Below are positions 1-9,031 of a stretch of DNA of 64,000 nucleotides, piece by piece. The stretch's first letter is position 1, and each line of letters starts with the position of its first letter. The notes below the pieces were generated by a model. The model searched no databases. It saw nothing but the letters and a program-made list of their open reading frames with translations, and had not been told where the DNA came from. The DNA lies in the NCBI RefSeq assembly GCF_023656565.1, contig NZ_JAMOKG010000002.1, positions 315,619 through 379,618 on the forward strand, written 5' to 3'. The translations under genes were made by a program, and so were the position numbers. Source of the DNA: Flavobacterium tyrosinilyticum. Lineage in GTDB: Bacteria; Bacteroidota; Bacteroidia; Flavobacteriales; Flavobacteriaceae.

Positions 1-1495
1 TCTGTTCATTTGGAACGCCAAATTGCATTTCTTTCAATTTTGGGTCTACATCGCTTTTTCGAATTGGTTCAAAATCTGTTGTTACATCTATTAAATCCAA
101 TACTTGTGTGGTAGCATATTTAAATGTTCCTTTTGTAAATCGGTAATTAATACCTGCTAATAATTTATGTTTGATGCTTCCTGTTGAAAATTCGCCATTA
201 ATATTTTCCTGAAAATTGGTAAAATTATTATGAATTGGTCCAAAACGGGATACCATTCTTTGAACTTCTGTTGGCGATTTCCATGCAGTGTAGTACTGAT
301 AACTATGATTGACACGTTCGTCTACCAATGAGAATAGTGTTGTAGATTTCCAGTTGTCAGAAAGTTTATATTCTGCCTGAGCAAATATTTTAGGAGAGCT
401 TGTTTTAGCATCAAGATCATCTGCAAATAAGCTCGTTCTGTAATCTACTTTTAGATCTGTTGGGTTGGTAAGTCCTGCCGCATACGAACGTCCGTAAGTA
501 GGGCGTGTGTTGTTGGTATTGAAAATCTCGGTGTCTAAACTCAGCGTTAACCTATCGGTTGCTTTATAAATAATACTCGGTGCAAATAAGACTGTTTTAT
601 TAAAACCATAATTTAAGAAACTGTTTTCTGTATTTGCCGAAGCGTTCATTCTAAACAAAACTTTTTTATTCTGAGTCAAAGGCATATTAAAATCTACCGC
701 GACACGCTGTAGTCCAAAGCTTCCTCCTGTATAAGATATCTCTGTTTTGCTAGTTTCAAAAGGCTTTTTGGTAACTAAGTTTACAACTCCTCCAAATGAA
801 GAAACAGAAGAACCAAACAAAGTTCCAGAAGGCCCTTTTAGCACCTCAATTCGTTCGGCATTATCAATTGAGATAGAGCTTCTCCCAGAAAGAGTCTCCA
901 TGCCGTTTCGTGCGTTTACACCAGTGCTGAATCCTCTAAAACTAATTTCAAGTCCGCCAGAAGGATATATTTTTGAGATTGCGCCCGTAGCATTTTGAAC
1001 CGCGCTTCGTATGTCTACCGCAATTTGTTCTTGTAATAGTTCTTTGTGAATAACATTATAAACCTGAGGATTTTCCAGGTTCTTTAGTGGCATTCTGGCT
1101 ACATAATCGGTCTTTTTTGATAAAATGCTTTTCTTGCCATTTACGATAACTTCATTCAATTCCTTATTAGAAACCTTAAGCTGTAAATTAATTGTTGAGG
1201 TTTCATTTTCTGTAACTGTAACTTCAGTTTCTGCGGTTTCGTAACCTGCCAAAGACACTTGGAGTGTATAAGAATTGGCTTTTACTTTATTAAAATCAAA
1301 AGTACCATCGTCATTAGAAACGGTACCGTATTTTGTGCTTTTAAGAATAATATTTACACCTGCAGCAGCATCGCCGTCTGAGGTGGTTATGGTTCCTTTT
1401 ATTTTTCCGTGGTTTTGTGCAAAGGCAGATAAAAACGAAAATAAAAAACTGATTGAAAATAGAAAACGTGTAGTTTTCAAACTGAGGTAATTCAT
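1..1495 (-). CDS. TonB-dependent siderophore-type outer membrane receptor (N-terminal part)
   Basis: Outer membrane active-transport receptor; the gene runs off the left edge of the window, so only about 498 N-terminal residues are visible. Translation from the ATG at 1495 gives a signal peptide ending near SAFAQ. A carboxypeptidase-like regulatory domain (about 25-110, GKIKGTITTSDGDAA onward) follows, then a plug domain with RIEVLKGPSGTLFGSS and GGVVNLVTKKP, typical of ferric-siderophore receptors, and then beta-strands of the barrel. TonB receptors take energy from TonB/ExbBD to import iron chelates. The substrate cannot be told from this part. A well-formed promoter lies 57 nt upstream. 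The MFS gene is divergent and could be a siderophore or metabolite carrier, but that is inference. Confidence 0.9.
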   Translation of the reverse strand, partial: MNYLSLKTTRFLFSISFLFSFLSAFAQNHGKIKGTITTSDGDAAAGVNIILKSTKYGTVSNDDGTFDFNKVKANSYTLQVSLAGYETAETEVTVTENETSTINLQLKVSNKELNEVIVNGKKSILSKKTDYVARMPLKNLENPQVYNVIHKELLQEQIAVDIRSAVQNATGAISKIYPSGGLEISFRGFSTGVNARNGMETLSGRSSISIDNAERIEVLKGPSGTLFGSSVSSFGGVVNLVTKKPFETSKTEISYTGGSFGLQRVAVDFNMPLTQNKKVLFRMNASANTENSFLNYGFNKTVLFAPSIIYKATDRLTLSLDTEIFNTNNTRPTYGRSYAAGLTNPTDLKVDYRTSLFADDLDAKTSSPKIFAQAEYKLSDNWKSTTLFSLVDERVNHSYQYYTAWKSPTEVQRMVSRFGPIHNNFTNFQENINGEFSTGSIKHKLLAGINYRFTKGTFKYATTQVLDLIDVTTDFEPIRKSDVDPKLKEMQFGVPNEQ

Positions 1496-1551
1496 TGCTA
1501 TTTATTAATTGGTTTGTAAATAATATTTATTTAGAATAAATAAAAACAATG

Positions 1552-1581
1552 CAAATGTAAAAATTAAAATAACTTTAACAA
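1552..1581 (-). promoter_or_regulatory. Bacteroidota-type promoter of the TonB receptor
   Basis: On the minus strand TTG (1579-1581) is followed after 19 nt by TACATTTG (1552-1559). This fits the Flavobacterium consensus TTG-N17-23-TAnnTTTG. The leader to the ATG would be about 50 nt. No Fur-box-like palindrome was recognised. Confidence 0.6.
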
Positions 1582-1686
1582 TTTTATTTTTTTGTCATTT
1601 AGTTTTGAAATTGTTAAATGTTGATTATTGAGATAATTAAATGAAATTCTTAGTTGATGTTTTAGCGAGATAAAGTTTTAAAGCCT

Positions 1687-1694
1687 TAATTTTG
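1687..1694 (+). promoter_or_regulatory. -7 box of the MFS gene
   Basis: TAATTTTG matches TAnnTTTG and lies 19 nt before the ATG, which implies a very short leader. No TTG is seen at the ideal upstream spacing, so this is a partial match. Confidence 0.4.
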
Positions 1695-1713
1695 CAGTCT
1701 GAAAAATGACTTC

Positions 1714-2874
1714 ATGATTTTACCATTCTTTAAAAAGATTCAAAATACGCCTAGAGGATATCGTATTGCCAATACTGTTTTTTTCTTTCTTTCTGGTTTT
1801 GGATATTCTTCGTGGGTTTCAAGAATTCCACATATACAAGCCCAATTAAAATTGTCTGAGGCCGAATTTGGTGCAGTTTTATTTGCTTTTCCGATAGGTT
1901 TAATGCTGACAATGCCTTTTACAGGAAAACTATTAAATAAATACAGCAGTCGTTATATTATGCTTCTTGGCGCGGTTATGTTCAATATTGCGCTGTCGTT
2001 GCCTGGTTTGGCGGCATTTGTTTGGCAGTTGGTTATTATACTTTTATTCTTCGGAGCTTCTCGTAATATTTTCAATTTATCTATAAACGCACAATCTCTG
2101 GAAGTGCAGAAACTATATCCAAAATCTATAATTACGCGTTTTCATGCCGTTTGGAGTATTGCCGTTTTCTCGGGTGCGGGATTAGGTTATGTAATGGTGA
2201 CGCAGAAAATTGCACCATCGCATCACTTATTGGGAGTAAGTATTTTTATGCTGGCACTGACGGCTTGCTTTTATCCGATGAGTATTCATAATGAACCTGT
2301 TCCAGTTAAAAAGAAGTTCTTTTCGATGCCAGAAAAAAATCTGGTAAAATTCTCTCTAATTTGTTTCGTTTCTATGGCTTGTGAAAATACCATGTACGAC
2401 TGGAGCGGAATTTATTTCGAAAATATATTAAAAGCTTCTCCAAAATTAACCAGTGCGGCATTCGTGTTTTTTGCTTCGGCAGTAACGTTAGGTCGTATAT
2501 TTGGAGATTATGGAGTAATGAAATTTGGAACTAAAAAAATCTTGCTTTATAGCGGAATTTTAATTACAGCTGGTTTCGGCGTTTGTTTTATTTTGCCGTA
2601 TGCATATCCAACAATTTTCGGTTACGTTTTAATCGGATTTGGGGTTTCTTGCGTGGTTCCGTTGGTGTTTAGCATTGCAGGAAGATCTTCAAAATTAAGC
2701 AGTGGTTCTGCTTTAACTTCAATATCAACAATTGGTTATCTCGGATTTTTATTAGTTCCGCCAATGGTTGGATTTATCTCTGAATATCTAAGTATGAAAT
2801 GGGCGTTTCTTGTTATGGCGCTTCTCGGAATTCTGATGATTTTTATGGTGAATAAGATCGGGGAGAATGAGTAG
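1714..2874 (+). CDS. MFS transporter, YbjJ-like
   Basis: Inner membrane major facilitator of 386 residues with about 12 hydrophobic segments. The N-terminus GFGYSSWVSRIPHIQAQLKL followed by GAVLFAFPIGLMLTMPFTGKL resembles the YbjJ/FucP-like group, where an early W-x-x-R-x-P motif precedes the helix 2-3 loop. A central cytoplasmic stretch near 195-212 is rich in Lys. The substrate is unknown. The gene is divergent from the TonB receptor with a 218-bp shared promoter region, so a linked uptake or export role is possible but unproven. The stop codon is followed within 10 nt by an octamer repeat array. Confidence 0.8.
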   Translation: MILPFFKKIQNTPRGYRIANTVFFFLSGFGYSSWVSRIPHIQAQLKLSEAEFGAVLFAFPIGLMLTMPFTGKLLNKYSSRYIMLLGAVMFNIALSLPGLAAFVWQLVIILLFFGASRNIFNLSINAQSLEVQKLYPKSIITRFHAVWSIAVFSGAGLGYVMVTQKIAPSHHLLGVSIFMLALTACFYPMSIHNEPVPVKKKFFSMPEKNLVKFSLICFVSMACENTMYDWSGIYFENILKASPKLTSAAFVFFASAVTLGRIFGDYGVMKFGTKKILLYSGILITAGFGVCFILPYAYPTIFGYVLIGFGVSCVVPLVFSIAGRSSKLSSGSALTSISTIGYLGFLLVPPMVGFISEYLSMKWAFLVMALLGILMIFMVNKIGENE

Positions 2875-2875
2875 T

Positions 2876-2925
2876 TTTTTAAGTTACTAAGGTTCTGAGA
2901 TGCTGAGGTTCTAAGGTTTTTTTAT
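2876..2925 (+). repeat. octamer (CTAAGNNN) array after the MFS gene
   Basis: Imperfect 8-bp units (ctaaggtt, ctgagatg, ctgaggtt, ctaaggtt) begin just after the stop codon and run into a T-stretch. It is the same family and the same sense orientation as the arrays after prfA, the 443-aa DUF5723 gene and katA. Confidence 0.7.
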
Positions 2926-2948
2926 TTAGAAAATGAACTATTTTTTGA

Positions 2949-3467
2949 CTATTTTTGTTCTTGAGCCAGTATTTTTTCTTTTAATTTCTTATCATGTTGT
3001 ATACTTTTTATTTTAGAGTTAAGTATCCAATAAATAGCATACCCAAAAGCAATTGATATAATTACTGAAAATAGATTGATACCCCAAAAAATCAAAAAAG
3101 CAATAATTAGAATTAAAAAAAAGATTTCTATATAATAAGTTTCTTTTTGTTGAGTGCGTTGCTTTATAATCATGATATTACCACGTCTCTTGCCAATTCT
3201 TTCAATTACTTTTTTAGTAATTCCATCAATACTATACATTTTATCAAGATCAGATATAGTAAGGCAAATACTAAATTCGAGCTCTAGTCTTTTCATAAAA
3301 GCATAATACTTTTTAACTCCTTTGAAAGAGTTTTTTATATTGTCCTTTTTATGTGGAGGAAATGTTAGGAAATCTAGAAAATGAGATTCTTCAAAGTTTT
3401 CATTTGGCTTTTGTCTTTCTTCTTTAAAAATTTCAATAATCTTTTCTTTTATTTCAATTTCGGTCAT
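2949..3467 (-). CDS. membrane protein of unknown function
   Basis: 172 residues. The N-terminal 100 are charged and predicted soluble. Two adjacent hydrophobic helices follow at about 112-148 (IEIFFLILIIAFLIFWGI and the segment after it), then a Lys-rich tail. It most likely has a cytoplasmic domain anchored by a helical hairpin. No family was recognised. It is convergent with the MFS gene. The ATG at 3467 is the first in-frame start and needs no trimming. Confidence 0.6.
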   Translation of the reverse strand: MTEIEIKEKIIEIFKEERQKPNENFEESHFLDFLTFPPHKKDNIKNSFKGVKKYYAFMKRLELEFSICLTISDLDKMYSIDGITKKVIERIGKRRGNIMIIKQRTQQKETYYIEIFFLILIIAFLIFWGINLFSVIISIAFGYAIYWILNSKIKSIQHDKKLKEKILAQEQK

Positions 3468-3578
3468 TTCTTTGCATTTAATGACGTTTATATTTTCTTT
3501 GGATTTAAGAAAATATTCCTTTCATTTTTCTTTTTCTGTAATTTTATAAAATATAGTTTGTCTTCCTAACTATATAAT

Positions 3579-4055
3579 CTACTTCTTCGTCATAACAAAC
3601 TTCTCAGAACTCGGTTTTCCATTCATGTTCCCAGAAATTTCTGCAGTTAAAGTATTATTTGCTCCTTTTGTATAAGTAATTTTTTGAGGATAATCGTGTT
3701 TTGGATTCTCAAAAACCAATTGCTGATCTGTTTCTGAAGTAGAAGGGAAGAAGACTGGTTTATCATCGTTTTGTCCTTTTACAGTTGCTTTGTAAGTAAG
3801 GGTTTCCCCTAGCTGAGCCAAAACAATTGTTTCAAAATGCAAAGTGTCTTTTCCTTTTATAAAGTAAGATGAAGCACTGAAAGTACTGTCGTTTAGTTTT
3901 TGCCAATTTTCAGATAAAATGCCTTCAGGAGTTTTGTTTTCCCAGTTTCCAATTAACCAATCTGCTTTTTTGATTTTATCTTTTTCAATGGTTTCTTTTT
4001 TCTGGCATGAAACTGCGGCTATAACAAGTGCTAAAAGAGTAATTTTCTGAAACAT
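3579..4055 (-). CDS. lipoprotein, DUF6265-like
   Basis: Start moved to the internal ATG at 4055, because MFQKITLLALVIAAVSCQKK is a complete SPII lipoprotein signal and the upstream extension has none. The 158-residue protein carries W-L-I-G-N-W-E-N then W-Q-K-L-N-D-S-T and a C-terminal beta-rich half with KHDYPQKITY. That pattern is seen in DUF6265-type lipocalin-like proteins that start WLxGxW. It probably sits in the periplasm or outer membrane. No function is known. Confidence 0.75.
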   Translation of the reverse strand: MFQKITLLALVIAAVSCQKKETIEKDKIKKADWLIGNWENKTPEGILSENWQKLNDSTFSASSYFIKGKDTLHFETIVLAQLGETLTYKATVKGQNDDKPVFFPSTSETDQQLVFENPKHDYPQKITYTKGANNTLTAEISGNMNGKPSSEKFVMTKK

Positions 4056-4097
4056 ATTTATGAGGTTTTTGATAGCACTAATGTATGAATTTTTTTT

Positions 4098-4436
4098 TAG
4101 CCACGAATTCACGAATTTTTATTGATAACCGGAATGGGGAGTTTTCTGCGAATTTTTCGAATTATTATTGAAGAGTAAAATTATTTTTAGCCACAGATTA
4201 AAAGGATTAAAATGATTTTGTCTCACGCAGATTTAGCAGATCCAGCAGATTTATTTTGTACTCCGCATTATAAAAATCTGTCAAATCTGCTAAATCTGCG
4301 AGAAAAAATTTGTGCAATTATTGATTAAAACACAGATCAAAAAATCAATTTAATCCTTTTAATCTGTGGCAAATAATATAGACACAGTAATTTAAAAAAA
4401 TAATTCGTGGAAATTCGTGTAATTCGTGGCTAAAAA
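4098..4436. repeat. nested inverted intergenic repeats
   Basis: Three phrase-like repeat pairs are nested. CACGAATTC units (about 4101-4118) pair with AATTCGTGG units (4402-4430). ACAGATTAAAAGGATT (about 4193) pairs with AATCCTTTTAATCTGTGG (about 4352). CGCAGATTTAGCAGAT (about 4226) pairs with AAATCTGCTAAATCTGCG (about 4285). The whole gap between the lipoprotein and topB could fold as one long cruciform. No coding potential was seen. The CACGAATTC family recurs at 61938-62088. Confidence 0.8.
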
Positions 4437-4438
4437 AA

Positions 4439-6748
4439 TCAAACGCTTGCACTCAAAATAGAGTAAACCAATTCCTTAGTTGGTTTTTGATCTTTTAGTT
4501 TTTCGCGAACTTCGTCAAAAGTTACTTTAAAATCACAGCCCGATTTATATTCGGCGCAACCATAAGCCGTTTTGCCTTTTAGGATTGTTCCTTTTTTACA
4601 TTTCGGACAAACCAATGCATCTGAATTTTCTTTGGGTTCGGCTTTTTTATCCGTTTTCTTTGGTTCCAATTTCAGTTTGTAATTTTCTTCAAAACGAATT
4701 AAGCCTTCCACAGTTCCAGAATCGGTTTTAAAGCCTTTTATGTTTACTGTAGAACCCTTTTGAACCAATCGTAAATACTGGCTTTCGGTTATTTTTTTAT
4801 CATGAAAAACAAAAGGCAATACAAAATCGCAACCCAATTTGTACTCGCTGCAGCCAAAGGCCGATTTTCCTTTCAGTATCTTTCCTTTTTGGCATTTCGG
4901 ACAAGTTTCTGCTGAAATTCCAGAGGCTTTCTTTTTCTCTTTTTCCGCTTTTACAACTGGTTTCTGAATCGTTGCCGCATGCGAAATATTGGCGTGCTTG
5001 GTTTCGCTTCGAACTTCATAAACCAAAGCTTCAACCATGCGTTTCATGTTTCTAATGAAGGCCGCTGCGGTAAAAGTCCCTTTTTCAATATCTTTCAATT
5101 GTTTTTCCCAAGTTCCTGTAAGTTCGGCCGATTTTACTAATTCGTTCTGAATCGTATCAATCAATTGAATTCCAGTCAAAGTGGGTAAAACTTGTTTTTT
5201 GTTTCGAACAATATATTGGCGTTTGAAAAGCGTTTCGATAATATTGGCACGTGTTGACGGACGACCGATTCCGTTTTCTTTCATCAATTCGCGTAAATCT
5301 TCATCGTCAACCTGTTTTCCTGCGGTTTCCATAGCACGCAGTAAAGTTGCCTCTGTAAACTGATTGGGCGGTTTGGTTTCTTTTTGAAGAAATGAAGGTT
5401 CGTGCGGACCTTTTTCGCCCACAACAAAACTCGGCAGTAAATCGGGTTCTTTTTCCTTTGCATTCGGATCTTCAAAAACAACGCGGAAACCTTTCTTCAA
5501 GATTTCTTTTCCCGTCGCTTTAAAAGTCACATCGGCAGCTTTTCCGATTACGGTCGTGTTGGCCACCAAACAATCATCATAAAAAACAGCAATAAAACGT
5601 CTAGTAATAATATCATAAACCTGCTGCTGATTATGAGGCAGATTATTTTGAACTCCCGTTGGAATAATCGCATGGTGATCGGTTACTTTTTTATCATTGA
5701 AAACCTTTGGCGATTTTTTGATTTTTTTTCCTAAAAGAGGCTCAGTCAATTCGGCATAATTGGTTAATTTCTGCAGAATTCCAGGTACTTTCGGATAAAT
5801 ATCACCGGGTAAAAAAGTCGTATCAACTCTGGGATAGGTAATGACTTTCTGTTCGTACAAAGTCTGCGCAATTTTAAGCGTTTCTTCGGCAGAAAATCCA
5901 AATTTTTGATTGCAATACACCTGTAAACCAGTTAAGTCAAAAAGCTTCGGAGCATATTCATTTCCGTTCTTTTTATCAACAGAAACGATTTCGAAATCAC
6001 TTTCTTTTACTTTGGCTGCGATAACTTGTCCGTCTTCTTGGTTTAGAAAACGACCTTCTTCATAACTAAAAAGCGTTTCTCTGTATAAAGTCTGCAATTC
6101 CCAATACGGCTGCGGTTTAAAGTTTTCGATTTCTCTAAAACGTTCTACAACCATGGCCAAAGTTGGCGTTTGTACGCGTCCGATAGACAAAACTTGTTTG
6201 TAGCCGCCATGTTTTACAGTGTACAAACGCGTGGCATTCATTCCTAAAAGCCAATCTCCAATAGCTCTAGAAAATCCGGCGTAGAATAAATTATCGTAGT
6301 TGGCAGAGGGTTTTAAGTTTTCAAAACCTTCTTTAATAGCTTCTGTGGTAAGAGATGAAATCCATAATCGCTGAATTTCGCCTTTGTAATGCGCTTCGTT
6401 CATCACCCAGCGCTGAATCAGTTCTCCTTCTTGACCAGCATCCCCGCAGTTGATAACCACGTCGGCTTTCTCAAAAAGACTTTTAATGATTTTAAACTGT
6501 TTTTGAATTCCTGAGTTTTGAACCACTTTGGTTTCGAACTTTTCAGGAAGCATGGGAAGATTGTTCAAATCCCAGCTTTTCCAATGCGGTTTATAATCGT
6601 TGGGTTCTTTTAAAGTGCATAAATGTCCAAAAGTGTAGGTTACAGCATAACCATTGCCTTCGTAATAGCCATCGTGTTTGGTATTGGCACCCAAAACAGA
6701 TGCAATTTCACGCGCTACACTTGGTTTCTCAGCAATACAGACCTTCAT
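4439..6748 (-). CDS. topB: DNA topoisomerase III
   Basis: Type IA topoisomerase that passes single strands and decatenates DNA. The start is set at the ATG at 6748, where MKVCIAEKPSVAREIA begins the Toprim domain directly. The upstream 18 codons of the open frame have no family match. Other marks are the Toprim acidic motif GDAGQEGE, where many homologues have DAGREGE. The catalytic tyrosine is Y305 in VITYPRVDT. ENGIGRPSTRA lies later. Two C-terminal four-Cys zinc ribbons begin CPKCQKGKILKGKSAFGC and CPKCKKGTILKGKTAYGC. About 769 residues. Integrative elements also carry topB, but no other conjugation genes are nearby, so this is probably the chromosomal copy. Confidence 0.95.
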   Translation of the reverse strand: MKVCIAEKPSVAREIASVLGANTKHDGYYEGNGYAVTYTFGHLCTLKEPNDYKPHWKSWDLNNLPMLPEKFETKVVQNSGIQKQFKIIKSLFEKADVVINCGDAGQEGELIQRWVMNEAHYKGEIQRLWISSLTTEAIKEGFENLKPSANYDNLFYAGFSRAIGDWLLGMNATRLYTVKHGGYKQVLSIGRVQTPTLAMVVERFREIENFKPQPYWELQTLYRETLFSYEEGRFLNQEDGQVIAAKVKESDFEIVSVDKKNGNEYAPKLFDLTGLQVYCNQKFGFSAEETLKIAQTLYEQKVITYPRVDTTFLPGDIYPKVPGILQKLTNYAELTEPLLGKKIKKSPKVFNDKKVTDHHAIIPTGVQNNLPHNQQQVYDIITRRFIAVFYDDCLVANTTVIGKAADVTFKATGKEILKKGFRVVFEDPNAKEKEPDLLPSFVVGEKGPHEPSFLQKETKPPNQFTEATLLRAMETAGKQVDDEDLRELMKENGIGRPSTRANIIETLFKRQYIVRNKKQVLPTLTGIQLIDTIQNELVKSAELTGTWEKQLKDIEKGTFTAAAFIRNMKRMVEALVYEVRSETKHANISHAATIQKPVVKAEKEKKKASGISAETCPKCQKGKILKGKSAFGCSEYKLGCDFVLPFVFHDKKITESQYLRLVQKGSTVNIKGFKTDSGTVEGLIRFEENYKLKLEPKKTDKKAEPKENSDALVCPKCKKGTILKGKTAYGCAEYKSGCDFKVTFDEVREKLKDQKPTKELVYSILSASV

Positions 6749-6913
6749 TTTTTCTTTTCTAGTTGGACATGCGAAACTACGGATTTTATGGGAAAGGGAC
6801 AAAGATTATTAGAATGAAAGGATCAAAGTTTCATAAGGGCAAAGAGGCATAGGTTTCTTTTGGATTATTGATTTTTTAGCAATTTTATACTATTTAATTC
6901 AATCGAGAAAGGT

Positions 6914-7396
6914 CTAAAAAATATCATTATAGCCTAAAAGATTTCCTATTGAAATAGTAAGAAATACCAAGCCAATAACAGTTACTAAAATTACTGTACA
7001 ACCATTAGAATGGTCTTTTATTATAAAATTTTCGGGTTCTTTAAAATTGTATTGAATTTTAATATTCTTGTTTATGTTTTCTTTATATGTTTTAAATTTA
7101 TCTAAATCTGATGACGAATGGATAAAAGGTTTTCCTCTAAATGTTTTTCCATCAGAAGTTTCAAATTCAATGATAGGTGTTTTAAAACCTTCACTATCGC
7201 TTTCGTAAGAAACAATTTTACCAAAACACTCAATTTTATTTTTATTTAATTTTTTTAAAACTAAAAGAGTATGAATAGAATAATAGGTGCATGCAATACC
7301 AAGCAATAAAAAACAAAGCACAGGTTTAAAAAACATGCAAATAACGAAAAGGATAAAAAAAGGCAAAGAAATTTGATTTTTCGGATCAAGTGTCAT
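6914..7396 (-). CDS. DUF3592-like membrane protein
   Basis: 160 residues with hydrophobic segments at about 12-47 and 131-155 enclosing a soluble beta-rich domain. That domain has GKIVSYESDSEGFKTPIIEFETSDGKTFRG, the usual DUF3592 layout (G-x-V then P-x-x-x-F then GK-x). These proteins are widespread small membrane proteins of unknown role. It is the last of several minus-strand small genes downstream of the AHSA1 gene, with gaps of about 100 bp or less. Confidence 0.65.
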   Translation of the reverse strand: MTLDPKNQISLPFFILFVICMFFKPVLCFLLLGIACTYYSIHTLLVLKKLNKNKIECFGKIVSYESDSEGFKTPIIEFETSDGKTFRGKPFIHSSSDLDKFKTYKENINKNIKIQYNFKEPENFIIKDHSNGCTVILVTVIGLVFLTISIGNLLGYNDIF

Positions 7397-7496
7397 TTTG
7401 AGAAATACTTATTTTAGTTGTAATTTTTCTGATTGTAATGTTTTGATTTAAAATTGAATACATGTTTCTAAAATCCATTCTGTCTTCATAAATCGG

Positions 7497-7925
7497 CTAA
7501 ACTTTAAAAATATCTATACTCTTCATCCAGAAAATTTCCGATTCTAAAAATTGAAGTTTGGTCTTAACAACCTTATCGCTTTTATCTCTCGGATTTTTAG
7601 TAATAAATCTAGCGGTTGAATTATTGAAATCTAAAGTATATTTTGAGTCAAAATCTTCTTTTTTGTTTGCTGAAAAAGTAATCAGATTGTCTATTGCACT
7701 CCATTTTCCTTTTCCGTATTTATTGTCTTCCGCTGAATTTCCGCCTTGAATTTTCGAATACGAATGAAACAGAAAAGTTCCGTCTGGGTTTAAAGTCAGT
7801 TTATATTCGATTGTGTGTTTTTCTTTTTCAGAAAGTGAACGAGAATATTCGCCAACAAATTGATTGGATTGTGCGGATAAAGTAAGGTTGAAAATTGAGA
7901 AGAATATTATTGTTATTAGCTTCAT
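7497..7925 (-). CDS. secreted lipocalin-like protein of unknown function
   Basis: 142 residues with signal peptide MKLITIIFFSIFNLTLSAQS. The mature part has alternating beta-strand patterns: FVGEYSRSLSEKEKH, a LNPDGTFLFHSYS turn, GKGKWSAIDNLITFS and a last strand before SIDIFKV. The D-G-T-F and G-x-W spacing resembles small periplasmic lipocalin-like proteins. No catalytic motif is seen. It follows the frameshifted gene 7947-8373 on the same strand. Confidence 0.6.
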   Translation of the reverse strand: MKLITIIFFSIFNLTLSAQSNQFVGEYSRSLSEKEKHTIEYKLTLNPDGTFLFHSYSKIQGGNSAEDNKYGKGKWSAIDNLITFSANKKEDFDSKYTLDFNNSTARFITKNPRDKSDKVVKTKLQFLESEIFWMKSIDIFKV

Positions 7926-7946
7926 ATTGTTATTCGTTTGATTTTC

Positions 7947-8373
7947 CTATTTATTTTTATAGTAGGGAAAAACCCAGAGATCATAGCCATCTGGAGCATA
8001 AGTCGAACATTTTTCCAATTTGCAGATTTGAAATGAACGAATTACACTTTCGTAAGCTGTTTTTTTTTCCAAATTTTAGATGAATTCCTTTCTTTGAGTC
8101 TTCTGCTTTCATTATTTTTTGAATTTCCAGTTGAAAGATTTTTAAAATACTATCATCATATTTTTCGTTTCCATTCAATTCAAATGATACAATCGATTTT
8201 GTTTTTATATATTCTTCTAAATTATAACCTAATATTTTTTCGATGTCTTTATCACGATACTGAATATAGGTTGCTTCTTCTCGAAAAATATTGTTTTTAA
8301 TCATCCATAAAAAGCAAGAAGCAATAAAAACAACAAGAAACGTCCCATAAATGTAAAACGGTTTTATCTTCAT
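7947..8373 (-). pseudogene. membrane-anchored protein broken by a +1 frameshift in an A9 run
   Basis: The ATG frame from 8373 begins with one transmembrane helix (about 8-26) and a charged domain. After the A9 run (T9 on the plus strand, 8060-8068) it reads an implausible tail and stops at 7981. If the run had eight A, translation would continue as KKTAYESVIRSFQICKL, then ST-YAPDGYDLWVFPYYKNK, to a TAG at 7947. The full span is 427 nt, one over a multiple of three. I infer a one-base insertion, either a true mutation or an assembly error. The intact product would be about 141 residues. Function unknown. Confidence 0.65.
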
Positions 8374-8384
8374 TAGATGTGGTG

Positions 8385-8879
8385 CTAATTATTAATCATC
8401 GGATCCAAATTAAGATCTTTATTTCTTAAATCTAATCCACCTTCGTAAACCGATTTTAGATTTGTGAGATAAAAATGCCAACCGTTGGAACAGCCCAATC
8501 TAATGTATTGTTTAGAATGATCATCTGTTGGAATATTATAATGGCGAAGTTCTACAATCGTATAGTCGTCTTTCTGGCTTAGATTTATATCTACAAGACA
8601 GTTTTCTTCAAAAGTAAATTGCAATTGATCTATTCCATTGGCAGAAACGATTTTTCCTGACATAGCATCATCATACAAATACCAAAGCCATTCGTACGTA
8701 TTATCTTTTTCTGCGTTTTTGTCTTTGCTTATAGATTCCTGATTAGCTCCAAAAAAAGATACTTTTTCGAGAAACCATTTTTCTAACTCATTCGCTTTTG
8801 TCCACGCATCGTAAATGTCTGAAAGTTGAGCTTTAACGGCTATTTTTTTGGTGAAAGAAGTCCAATCGAAGTTTTTCAT
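8385..8879 (-). CDS. SRPBCC / AHSA1-like START-fold protein
   Basis: 164 residues. The start FTKKIAVKAQLSDIYDAWTKANELEKWFLEK is the classic Activator of Hsp90 ATPase homologue pattern: first strand, helix with x-YDAWT-x-x-x-x-LxxWF. The end GCSNGWHFYLTNLKSVYEGGLDLR matches the long C-terminal helix with W-x-x-x-L-x-x-L-K. These are cytoplasmic helix-grip proteins that bind hydrophobic ligands. The target is unknown. Only 11 nt separate it from the downstream broken gene, so co-transcription is likely. Confidence 0.85.
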   Translation of the reverse strand: MKNFDWTSFTKKIAVKAQLSDIYDAWTKANELEKWFLEKVSFFGANQESISKDKNAEKDNTYEWLWYLYDDAMSGKIVSANGIDQLQFTFEENCLVDINLSQKDDYTIVELRHYNIPTDDHSKQYIRLGCSNGWHFYLTNLKSVYEGGLDLRNKDLNLDPMINN

Positions 8880-8973
8880 TATGGTTTATACTATTTTGAG
8901 GTTAGAGGAAAGAGACCTACAATTAAACATTGATTAAAACAAATGTAAGCTATTTCTTCTTACTTTTTATTTC

Positions 8974-9012
8974 AGAAAAAAAGCTGCAGAAAATGTTTCT
9001 CTGCAGCTTTTA
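8974..9012 (-). terminator. intrinsic terminator of the S9 peptidase gene
   Basis: Perfect 10-bp stem AAAGCTGCAG/CTGCAGCTTT with an 11-nt loop. On the minus strand it is followed by a T-run. It lies 20 nt after the peptidase stop codon. Confidence 0.85.
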
Positions 9013-9031
9013 AGTTTACGCTTGATATTAT

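Noticed and set aside
4439..6748. topB as a mark of an integrative conjugative element
   Set aside because: No relaxase, tra genes, integrase or att repeats within the window.
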